From Chitinispirillales bacterium (GTDB lineage: Bacteria; Fibrobacterota; Chitinivibrionia; Chitinivibrionales; Chitinispirillaceae), in assembly GCA_031281485.1 (NCBI GenBank), contig JAITFI010000073.1, forward strand, positions 35,349 through 99,348: a DNA stretch of 64,000 nt, written 5' to 3'. The notes below the pieces were generated by a model, which saw only the letters and a list, made by a program, of their open reading frames with translations, did not search any database and was not told where the DNA came from. Made by a program: the position numbers and the translations under genes. How positions within the stretch are numbered: position 1 is the stretch's first letter; each line of letters starts with the position of its first letter. Shown here piece after piece: positions 47,174 through 56,400 of the stretch.

Positions 47174-48418
47174 ATGGAGGCATTTATCTTGACAATAACC
47201 GCCATTTTAGGCACAAGCTCAGTAACAAAAATCGTTTTCGCTCTCGGTATGCTGATGGTGATCGGCGACTTCGCCGCCACGCTCTTCGCCATAGCTTACC
47301 GGCGGTTTATCTACAAGAAGCGTCGCGCCTCCTACGACCCGTCTTACACCCCGCCGTGCAGCATCGTGGTGCCTTGTAAGGGCATACCCAAGAATTTCGG
47401 CGACAATCTGCGCGGGTTCTTGCAGTTCGATTACCCCGATTACGAGGTCATATACGTTACCGAGAGCGCCGCCGACGCCGCGGTGCCGGAGATCGAAAAG
47501 ATACTCTCCGAGGACAAACGCGCCAAATTTACCGTCGCGGGCCTGTCAACGCGGTGCGCTCAGAAGAACCACAACATGCTCGCCGCGCTGCGCGAGGCGC
47601 GCTCAGACTCTGAGGTCTTCGTCTTCGCCGACTCCGACATCAAGCCGGGGGTTCGCTGGCTTCGGGAGATCGTGCTGCCGCTTCAGAGCGGCAAGATCTC
47701 CGTGACGACCGGCTTCCGCTGGCTCCTTTCCGCCAAAGGCACCATAGGCGAACTCTGCCACGCCTACGTCAACATATTCATCTACACCTGCTTCTGCGCC
47801 GCGAGCTACCTCGGCGGGGTGGGCCTTTGGGGCGGCACTATGGCCGTCAGGCGGAAGGATTACGTCGAGCTCGGCGTTGAAAAAGCGTGGAGCCGCGCCG
47901 CCGTGGACGACATGAGCCTCTCTACGCTCGTGCTGAAAAACAGGCGCAAAGCCGTGGTCGTAGCCGACTGCATCACGACGACCGACGACCTCTTGCCCAC
48001 CGTCGGCGCGACAATCGCGTGGTTCGAGCGGCAGATCATGTACCTGAAATCCTACCAGCGCGTTCTGTGGGTCTTCCCGGCGCTGCCGATGGCGCTGCTT
48101 GCCGGCTGGCTCATACTGCTCTTGCCCTACGCGGCCTTCGCGCCGTATGTTACGGCCGAGCCGACCACCTTCATGGAACAAGGCGGCGGCGCGTCGCTGA
48201 TATTCATCCTCGGCCACACCGCCGTGGCCATGCTCTACCCCGCGCTCGGCAAGATGCCCTTCTTCGGGCGTTTTTTGCTCTTCCAACCCGTACTGAGGCT
48301 GGCGCAGATGGTATCGTATTTTAAGACGTGGACCACAAGAACGATAACGTGGGCCGGGATAAAGTACAAGTTAGACTTCAAAGGCGACGTTCGGGAGATA
48401 GACAGGGGGTCTGCTTAA
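47174..48418 (+). CDS. family 2 glycosyltransferase, ceramide glucosyltransferase-like
   Basis: 'PPCSIVVPCKGIPKNFGDNLRGFLQFDYPDYEVIYVTES', 'VFVFADSDIKPGVRWLREIV', 'LWGGTMAVRRKDY'; TM segments. Confidence 0.85.
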   Translation: MEAFILTITAILGTSSVTKIVFALGMLMVIGDFAATLFAIAYRRFIYKKRRASYDPSYTPPCSIVVPCKGIPKNFGDNLRGFLQFDYPDYEVIYVTESAADAAVPEIEKILSEDKRAKFTVAGLSTRCAQKNHNMLAALREARSDSEVFVFADSDIKPGVRWLREIVLPLQSGKISVTTGFRWLLSAKGTIGELCHAYVNIFIYTCFCAASYLGGVGLWGGTMAVRRKDYVELGVEKAWSRAAVDDMSLSTLVLKNRRKAVVVADCITTTDDLLPTVGATIAWFERQIMYLKSYQRVLWVFPALPMALLAGWLILLLPYAAFAPYVTAEPTTFMEQGGGASLIFILGHTAVAMLYPALGKMPFFGRFLLFQPVLRLAQMVSYFKTWTTRTITWAGIKYKLDFKGDVREIDRGSA

Positions 48419-49042
48419 ATGCGCTGCGCCGTCTTCGCCTCCGGCAACGGAAGCAACTTCCAAGCCCTTTTAGACCGTAAATCCTCCGGCGACCTGCCTC
48501 ACGCCGACTTTGTTTTAATGGTAGGCAACAACAGCAAAGCCGGAGCCTTCGAGAGAGCGCGCTCAAACGGCATCGCCACATTGCACATAGCCCCCTCGCA
48601 CTTCCTGACCGAGGAAGCCTACGCCGAGAGATTGTCGTCGGCCCTTAAAGACGCCGGGGTTGAACTGATAGCGTTGGCCGGATACATGAAAAAACTCCCT
48701 CCCGCCATAGTCGCCCAATACCGCAACCGCATCCTGAACATCCACCCCGGCCTATTACCGGCTTTCGGCGGCCAAGGCATGTACGGATCAAACGTCCATA
48801 AAGCCGTGATAGAATACGGCGCCAAGTTCTCCGGCGTGACGGTGCACTTCGTAGACGACGAGTACGACCACGGCCCCGTAATCAAACAAAAAGTCGTCCC
48901 CGTACTAGATAATGACGACGCCCAATCCTTAGCCGCCAGAGTATTGGAAGCCGAACACGAATGTTACTGGCAGGCTATAGAAGCCGTGGCGGCGGGAAGG
49001 ATAAAGATAGAGGGAAGACGTGTAACGTTTTTAAAATCTTAA
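48419..49042 (+). CDS. purN: phosphoribosylglycinamide formyltransferase
   Basis: 'AVFASGNGSNFQALLD', 'ELIALAGYMKKLPPAIVAQYRNRILNIHPGLLPAFGGQGMYG', 'GVTVHFVDDEYDHGPVIKQKVVPV'. Confidence 0.95.
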   Translation: MRCAVFASGNGSNFQALLDRKSSGDLPHADFVLMVGNNSKAGAFERARSNGIATLHIAPSHFLTEEAYAERLSSALKDAGVELIALAGYMKKLPPAIVAQYRNRILNIHPGLLPAFGGQGMYGSNVHKAVIEYGAKFSGVTVHFVDDEYDHGPVIKQKVVPVLDNDDAQSLAARVLEAEHECYWQAIEAVAAGRIKIEGRRVTFLKS

Positions 49043-49260
49043 AAATCTTTAAAATCTTTAAAATCAAATTCTTTTTTAGACGAAGCCCCTTCGGGGCTTC
49101 ATAGGCTATGCGGGGCTAAACCCCGCATAGATAAAATCAAAGTCAAAGGCTTTTTTCTTTTGACTTTGACTTTATATGCGGGGTTTAGCCCCGCATATCC
49201 TATGAAAGGGCGCGTTTACGCGCCCTTTCGTCTAAAAAAGAATTTAAAGAATTTGACTTT
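49032..49260. repeat. Composite palindromic intergenic element, copy 5 (core 49078-49233)
   Basis: GAAGCCCCTTCGGGGCTTC - GCGGGGCTAAACCCCGC - spacer - GCGGGGTTTAGCCCCGC - GAAAGGGCGCGTTTACGCGCCCTTTC. Confidence 0.92.
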
Positions 49261-49264
49261 TACA

Positions 49265-50323
49265 ATGCAAAACCTAAAAAACCTAAAAAACTTAACATTA
49301 TTACAGCTCGAGGACTTCGTCCTCTCGCTTGGCGAACAGCGTTTCCGCGCCAAGCAAATCTTTAAATGGATGTACCAGAAGCGCCTCCCCGACTTCTCCG
49401 AAATGACCAACATGCCAAAGGCCCTGCGCGCCTCCCTCTCCGAACGCGCCTCAATCGCCAAGCTCCGACCCGTCCGTGTTTTGGAATCCTCAGTTGGCGA
49501 CGCCGTTAAGTTCGCCTTTGCCCTTGAAGATTCAGATTACGCCGTCGAAAGCGTCCTCCTGACAGACGGCGACCGCCGCACAGCCTGCCTCTCGTCGCAA
49601 CTCGGCTGCGGCCTCGGGTGTGCCTTCTGCGAGACGGCGAAACTCGGCTTTATCCGCAATCTGACGCCCTCCGAGATACTCGGGCAGCTCGTGGGGATGA
49701 ACGACTACCAAGCCGCCCGCGGCGACAGGGTCGTGACCAACATCGTCTTCATGGGTATGGGCGAGGCGCTCGGCAACTACGAGAACTTCATGACCGCCCT
49801 CTCCGTGATCATGCACGAGGACGCCTTCAACGTGGGGGCGCGGCGGATCACCGTCTCCACGGCGGGCGTCGTGCCGCACATCGACAGGCTCATGGGCGAG
49901 GGGCTGACGATAGGCTTGGCCATATCGCTGAACGCGTGGAACGACGGTATGCGCGGCGAGCTCATGCCGATCAATAGGAAGTATCCCATAGCGAGCTTGG
50001 TCGAAGCGGCCAAGCGCTACTATGGGCGTACGGGGAGGCGGGTCACATTCGAGTACGTGCTGATTGAGGGCAAGACCGACACGGCGGAGGCGGCGGAGGC
50101 GCTTTTTAAGCTCTTGGGGGGCTTTCCGTGCAAGGTGAACCTGATACCGGTGAACCCGGTCGACCCCGGGCTGTCGGCGCCGGGAGACGGCGCGGTGCAA
50201 AGATTCGCGGACGCGCTGTACGAGCGGGGGGTGGCGGCTACCATCAGGAAGAGCAGGGGGCGGGACGTCTTCGGGGCTTGCGGGCAGTTGACGGCAGAGC
50301 TGGTAAAGTCAAAATCTTTTTAA
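49265..50323 (+). CDS. rlmN: 23S rRNA (adenine(2503)-C(2))-methyltransferase RlmN
   Basis: Radical SAM 'GCGLGCAFCETAKLGF'; 'FMGMGEALGNYENFM'; 'RRITVSTAGVVPHI'; 'LAISLNAWNDGMRGELMPINRKYP'. Confidence 0.92.
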   Translation: MQNLKNLKNLTLLQLEDFVLSLGEQRFRAKQIFKWMYQKRLPDFSEMTNMPKALRASLSERASIAKLRPVRVLESSVGDAVKFAFALEDSDYAVESVLLTDGDRRTACLSSQLGCGLGCAFCETAKLGFIRNLTPSEILGQLVGMNDYQAARGDRVVTNIVFMGMGEALGNYENFMTALSVIMHEDAFNVGARRITVSTAGVVPHIDRLMGEGLTIGLAISLNAWNDGMRGELMPINRKYPIASLVEAAKRYYGRTGRRVTFEYVLIEGKTDTAEAAEALFKLLGGFPCKVNLIPVNPVDPGLSAPGDGAVQRFADALYERGVAATIRKSRGRDVFGACGQLTAELVKSKSF

Positions 50324-50490
50324 ATTCAAAGTCAAATTCATTTAAGGGGAGGGCTTCGCCCTCCCTCGCTCCAACCAAAAATGGGCTTCGCCCATTTTTG
50401 TTTTCCGCTACCCACCCTGCGGGGCGCTGCCCCGCAACGCCCCGTCGGATAAACATGCGCCGCTTCGCGTCGCGGTACGTCAAAACCAAA
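50303..50490. repeat. Variant hairpin array sharing the AAAGTC flank and a 21-mer with composite element copy 4
   Basis: Hairpins GGGAGGGCTTCGCCCTCCC (50347-50365), AAAAATGGGCTTCGCCCATTTTT (50377-50399), TGCGGGGCGCTGCCCCGCA (50418-50436), then ACATGCGCCGCTTCGCGTCGC (50453-50473), an inverted copy of the 21-mer at 47029-47049. Confidence 0.8.
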
Positions 50491-50599
50491 AAAAATATTT
50501 TTTTTTACCTATATACGCCGAAAATGATTATATTAAAATATGGTACTTTATTGTATCGTATATAATTATATTGTAATGAACGAATTTGGGAGGGTTATT

Positions 50600-52654
50600 A
50601 TGAAAACGAAATGCGGAAAGACGACGGCGGTTGTTGCGGCGCTGGTTTTTGGGGTGGCGGGGTGGGCGTTTGGCCAACAGCCGCCGCCGGAGACCATCTA
50701 CGTTCCGGTGACTTTCTACGACTATCACTCCGACAGGTCCAACCCGGAGTTTGAGCAGCCGCATACGAGCGGGGTCAGAAGAGGTATGGTGGATAGCACG
50801 CTCGACGCCCAAAATAAGCCGCAACTGGGAAGAAGCCCTATGCGGAACTACGGCATAGCCCATTGGTTCCGCGATTGGAATACGTACATGGACGGCCCCT
50901 ACTCAAGGGGTAAAAACAAGGCTCCGTCGTACACTCCGGCGCCGGCCATCCGCACAAGGTGCGCCGACGCGACGCCGCGGTGCGATGAATGGAGTTCTAC
51001 GGTCACCCTCGTTGAACAGGTCGCCTCCGTCAGCCACGATACGGCGTTCAAGAACATCGTTATTCGGGATTCGCTGCCGTTCACTCTTACGAATACCACT
51101 ACCGGTATGTATCAGTTCAGCCGCAGGGGCAACAGCGGTTTTTTCTGGATAGACGGCAGGGGTTTCGGGAACGAGTGGGTGTCCGAGGGCAGCGCCAATC
51201 ACAATTTCGCCTTTACAATGGAGATGGAGTTCCCGTTCGACGCCAAGTCCGGGATGACGTTTAACTTTACCGGCGACGACGACGTTTGGGTCTTCATAGA
51301 CAACAAGCTGGTTCTTGATATCGGCGGGATACACAGCGAGGAGTCCGCCAGCTTCCAGCTTTCAAACGTGTTGCCGTCCTCTGAAATGGGCAAGCGGCAC
51401 ACTCTGCGCGTCTTCTACGCCGAGCGCCACTCCACCGGCTCCAACATCCTCATTCAGACGAACATTGTGGCCCCGCCCGCCGGCGTGGGCATAAGCACTA
51501 AGGACAACACCGGCACCGGCGGTATGGTCGGTACCACCATCAATAAATCCGCGGATACCACGATCACCCTGTACAGCGTGGTACGCAATGAAGACGGCAC
51601 CGTAAGGCAGCCGAACACCGAGTACGACTGCAACAACGTTACGTGGACGGTAAACGGAACGGTAATCGGCACGGGGTGCAGCATCCAGATAAGGGACTCC
51701 GTGGCCCGGGCCGAGGGCGTAAAGATAGAGGTAACCTACAGGGACCCCGACGCCGGCGAACTCAAAGGGTCGACCAACATGAACGTGAGGGCCCTGCCGC
51801 CCGTCGCGGTTCACATTCAGCGGGACTCGTTGCCCAAGCCTGCCACTACCCCTCCGGCGAACAGAAGCGACAACATATACTTCGGGGTCGGCGAGGATGA
51901 AGTGAGGATCTACGCCGTTTTGCGGGACAAGTACGGCAACTTCGCGGGCTACGCCGACGTCAAAAACCGGCAGAGCGGCGACAACAACAACTGGTGGGCT
52001 ACCGAAACCGCGCGCTGGGTAAGCGTGGACACCGCCGTGGCCACGGTGGACCCGAGGTCCGGCAGAAGCACCGTCGTCCACAAGGAGATGATGGGCGCGG
52101 GCACCCAAAAGGAGCTGGTGGTCTCCTATAGGGCTTGTTGGGCGAGGAGCTCCGGGAGCGGGGACACGTGCGTCACCTTGTACGACACGGTGAGCGTGGG
52201 CAGCCGCAGCCAGGGCAATATAGCCATAGGCCCCAACCCCTTCACCCCCGGTCCCGGCGGCGGCTCTCTGGCCGAGACCATAGGCGACAAGGGCAAAAAT
52301 TTCTATTTGAACGTGCTGACCGAAGGCGGCAAACGCACCAACCCCAACGACGCAAGAGGCGTGCTGATAGCGGTTGACGCCCCCAGCCCCTTAGACGGCA
52401 AAGGCGAGGGCGCAAGCAAACGCTACGGCAAGTTAGTAATATACGACGCCGTGGGTAACGTGGTAAGAACGGAAGCCCTCTATTCCGCGGACGGGGCGAG
52501 AAGCTCCTACGGATTCGTCTGGGACGGAAAAAACGCCAACGGCAGGTTCGTCGGCCCGGGGACATACTTGGTACGCATAATAGGCAAAGAAGCGAAGAGC
52601 GGGGGGAGCTCGGTTACCCTTCAGAGGAAGATCGGGGTGAAGGGGGCAAAATAA
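50600..52654 (+). CDS. fibro-slime domain secreted protein with FlgD/Ig-like C-terminal domain
   Basis: 'IYVPVTFYDYHSD...', 'FAFTMEMEFPFDAKSGMTFNFTGDDDVWVFIDNKLVLDIGGIHSEESASFQL'; C-term 'FVWDGKNANGRFVGPGTYLVRIIGKEA'. Confidence 0.88.
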   Translation: MKTKCGKTTAVVAALVFGVAGWAFGQQPPPETIYVPVTFYDYHSDRSNPEFEQPHTSGVRRGMVDSTLDAQNKPQLGRSPMRNYGIAHWFRDWNTYMDGPYSRGKNKAPSYTPAPAIRTRCADATPRCDEWSSTVTLVEQVASVSHDTAFKNIVIRDSLPFTLTNTTTGMYQFSRRGNSGFFWIDGRGFGNEWVSEGSANHNFAFTMEMEFPFDAKSGMTFNFTGDDDVWVFIDNKLVLDIGGIHSEESASFQLSNVLPSSEMGKRHTLRVFYAERHSTGSNILIQTNIVAPPAGVGISTKDNTGTGGMVGTTINKSADTTITLYSVVRNEDGTVRQPNTEYDCNNVTWTVNGTVIGTGCSIQIRDSVARAEGVKIEVTYRDPDAGELKGSTNMNVRALPPVAVHIQRDSLPKPATTPPANRSDNIYFGVGEDEVRIYAVLRDKYGNFAGYADVKNRQSGDNNNWWATETARWVSVDTAVATVDPRSGRSTVVHKEMMGAGTQKELVVSYRACWARSSGSGDTCVTLYDTVSVGSRSQGNIAIGPNPFTPGPGGGSLAETIGDKGKNFYLNVLTEGGKRTNPNDARGVLIAVDAPSPLDGKGEGASKRYGKLVIYDAVGNVVRTEALYSADGARSSYGFVWDGKNANGRFVGPGTYLVRIIGKEAKSGGSSVTLQRKIGVKGAK

Positions 52655-53373
52655 TGACGGATCAGGAATTGAAGGATTTGGTGGCGAGCCTTGCCGAGGA
52701 TCGCAAGAAATCTCGCGAGGAATTCGAGAAATCTCGCGAGGAATTCGACCGGCGGATGAAAGAATCTCGCGAGAAATTCGACCGGCGGATGGAAGAAACC
52801 GCTCGGGTAATGGAAGAACTCGGGCGTAAAGTAGACAAAGTCTGCGGCAAAGTCGGTGGGGTAGACGAAAGCGGCGCTCAAGTTGATCGACAGTTGGAAA
52901 AAACAGCTCGGACAATGGAAGAACTCGGGCGTAAAGTGGACAAAGTCTGCGGCAAGATGGGCGGGATAGACGAAAATCTCGGCTACCATGCCGAATTGTT
53001 CTTTCAGGACGCGTTCAGAAGAAAAAAAGTGTTCGGCGGAGTGCGCTATGACTATATAGACACCAATACCGAAAGAGAAGGCGACAGCGGAAAGATGGAA
53101 GTCGACATCATGCTGTATAACGGCGACTCCGTGGCCCTTATCGAAGTGAAAAACAGAATACACCCGAACTTCGTAAAAGAGTTCGCGAATGACCGCGTTA
53201 AAAAATTTAGGACGCTGTATCCTGATTATGACGACTATAAACTATATCTCGGCATCGCGGCTTTCTCTTTTGACAAAAAAGTACTGGAAGAAGCGAAAAC
53301 TTACGGTGTAGGTATAGTGAAACAGCTTGGGGAAGGGATTGAGGTTGAGGCGGATGGTTTGAAGGCTTATTAA
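52654..53373 (+). CDS. coiled-coil protein with C-terminal PD-(D/E)XK-like nuclease domain (DUF3782-like)
   Basis: Repeats 'EKSREEFDRRMKESREKFDRRMEE'; 'EVDIMLYNGDSVALIEVKNRIHPNFVKEF' matches D...ExK core. Confidence 0.75.
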   Translation: MTDQELKDLVASLAEDRKKSREEFEKSREEFDRRMKESREKFDRRMEETARVMEELGRKVDKVCGKVGGVDESGAQVDRQLEKTARTMEELGRKVDKVCGKMGGIDENLGYHAELFFQDAFRRKKVFGGVRYDYIDTNTEREGDSGKMEVDIMLYNGDSVALIEVKNRIHPNFVKEFANDRVKKFRTLYPDYDDYKLYLGIAAFSFDKKVLEEAKTYGVGIVKQLGEGIEVEADGLKAY

Positions 53374-53441
53374 ACTGTAAACAATTTGTGCCGTACGTAC
53401 AATACAATAATAAAAGAACAATTAAGAAGGAGGGTAACAAA

Positions 53442-56400
53442 ATGACAGCTCTGTTTACGAAAGCCTCGCGTTCGGGCGCAGTCGCTGCGTTCCTTGTGCT
53501 GGCCGTGGTTGTGGGAGGGGCGTTCGCGCAAAACGGGAAGCGAAAGACGCCGGGGTCGGATATCTGCGTGGCGAAAACTATGGCGGACTATGAAGACGCC
53601 AATTATTCGACCATACAGGCGGCTGTAAACGCGGCGAGGCCGGGGCAGGTCATTGAGATACTCGATACCGAAACCTATGAGGGGCAGGTGACGATCGACG
53701 GACGGGACGTCAGCCCGTGGGCAGGGGTTACCGGGGGAAAGAACGGGATCACCATCAGGTACGTGCCGGTGGGCGGAGCGGCGGGGGCGGCATGGAACCA
53801 TCCGAGGCCTACTATAAGGTATAGAGACATAAACAACACGCATCCGAGAAACTCGTCGGAGGCTCAGCAGGATAACGAACTGACCGGTGCGGGAAACTTT
53901 GAGACCAACGGGGCGTTGCGCGTTTTGCGGGCCAAAGGCGTCACGATTGAAGGTATCGCGGTCGACGGGGGAGGCTCGTTTGCTTTTGGGGCGACAGGTG
54001 TGTGGTGCCCTAAAAGCGGTGGGGACTGCTCACCGCTGTTTCACGGAAACGCCGCTATAACGCTTGCGGTGGCCGGACAAGTTACGATCAGGGATTGCGA
54101 TCTCAAGAATGCGTATTTCGGCATAAACGTAAAAGACAGAAACACGGGCGGCGTTTTCGGAAACCCGAACGTAGCGGATAGAGACTCAACCGTCCCGCTG
54201 TCAAATTTCGGTTTGGTGGGCGGGCATCTCTTTGAATACAACAAGATAAACAATAACGTGGTGGGCTTGTTCTTTGAGTCGGCGTGGGACTTGGGGTCGA
54301 CCGTTCGCTATAACCTTATATACGGCAATAAGATAGGTAATAGACCTTCGTCGTTCCCTGACGTGGAAAAGAACAACCAGAACGCCGGCGCGTTCCTGTT
54401 TAAGGACATGTACCTCTCGCCGATCGCGATTTACAACAATACGTTGTACGATAATACCGGAAACTTCTGCGGCCATTGGCAGGCGGGCGGGCAGCACCTC
54501 ATATTTAATAACATATTCAGCAAGTCGAATCCGAGTCAAAATCCGGGCAACGATCACATGTCGTTGGACGGGAAGTTCCCGTTCCGTATGAACAATTGCC
54601 TTTTTTCCATTGACGCGACCAAAGTGCAAGCTCAATGTCAAACTAATTATAATTGCGCCGCCAACAGTGCAATTGCGCCGGGAGGTTGCTTTGTTGCGGC
54701 GCTTCAGGATAACGCCGCTTTTCCTCAAGTTCAAGGAACACAGACAAATATTACTAACTGCAGCAACCCCAATGCGAGTCAGCCGGAGAGACAGAACATA
54801 GTTAGCCCGGGCTATGTGTTTACAAGTATGAAAGGCGCCAATAATACGAATATCACGATTCCGGCGACCAACGAAATCCGCTGGTTGCAGACAGAGGGCG
54901 GCACCGTCGGTCAGGGCAATCAGACATCAACTCTTCCGACTCTGTTCAAGTCGCTCACCCCGACGTCGGCTGATTTTCTCGTTCCCGACTGGGATAATGA
55001 GCTGGTCACAAGGTATATAAAGAATAAAGGCTGGGCCGCCGCCGGCATCCGCAATAATGACGGAAGTATCGCCGACCTCGGCGCCATACCCTCCACCGGC
55101 GTCCGCCAGACCACCGTCGCTCGAATCATGCCCACCGCCGTGGTTATCCTGAGCGGGGGAGGGGCCAACGCCGCCGCCAAATTCTCTTTGAAAGTTGACA
55201 ATGGCACCCTGAACAATCCGAAAATAAAGCTATTGAGGTGGATCGCCCCGATACCGACAAACACATTGGAGAATGAGGGCGATGGGACCAGTCAGACGAA
55301 TCCGACGGGCGGAAACTGGCCGCAGAGGATGAGACCCATTGCGCAAAACGCTATCAGCACCATCACCAACACATCGGCGGTAACGGTCGGCAATAACTCG
55401 TTTAACTTCACAACCGGAAAGACCGTCGTCCCCAAGTACGGTTTCTTTGAGATAATCGTGGAGGGCACCGACGCGAACGGAAACGCCGTCGCCTCCGACG
55501 TGGGCTTCCTCCCCTACCGTGAGTTACAGTACTTTTTGGATATAACGGTGCATAACGGCGACAATACCACGGCGCTTACCACGGTAAAAGCGGGAGAGCC
55601 GTACCGCATCCGTGTCGCGACGCGCTGCGCCCAAGGGGTAACCCCGTGCCCGAGCACTCTCAGCGAGATTGAGTACAGTTTGCTCTCCGGTCCTACGGCG
55701 TTTATTCGTAACTCCGCGAACGGCGATACGCTCAGTTACGAACGTAATGTGGCGTTTCCCAAGAACTACTCCGGTTATTATTTCAGCGTCGCCGGCCCGG
55801 AGACCATCTTCGGCTCCGGGACTGCCATCGTCAGCAATAACAGGGTGTCGTTCATAGGCACCTTAGACCTCACGGTAAAGCCGGGCGCCCCCGCCAAGGC
55901 CGTCTTCACCGACCCGATCTCTTTAGCCCAATTGGGCTCCGCGCCCGCCCCGGTTATAAACCGCGGCGTGGACAGGCCGGTTATCGTTGAGGTTCAGGAC
56001 AGGTTCGGCAACGCCGTGGACACCGCCGTTCAGGTTACGGTTAGCGTTAACCCCGCGAATCCCGCGGTCACAACCGATTGCCCCACTTGCGGCGACGTGG
56101 GCGCTTCCTCCGCCAATATGACGCAGAAGACCGCGTCTACATCCGCGTCTACGGGGCAGGTCACGTTTAACGCGAAGGCGGTCAGCGGCGCGACGGGGCA
56201 GACTTTCGACATGACCGCCACCGTCGCCGGCATTAGCAATCAATCGGACAAGGAAAACATCGGCCGTCTGCGTTTGGGACGCGCTCTAGATCGTTTCGAA
56301 GTCTTCTACAGCGACAACGGGCCGAGCAAGCAGTGGCAAACTTACTTTGATCCCAGCGTAATCATAGATAAAAATGTGGGCGAGTGGGAGCAGATAACCG

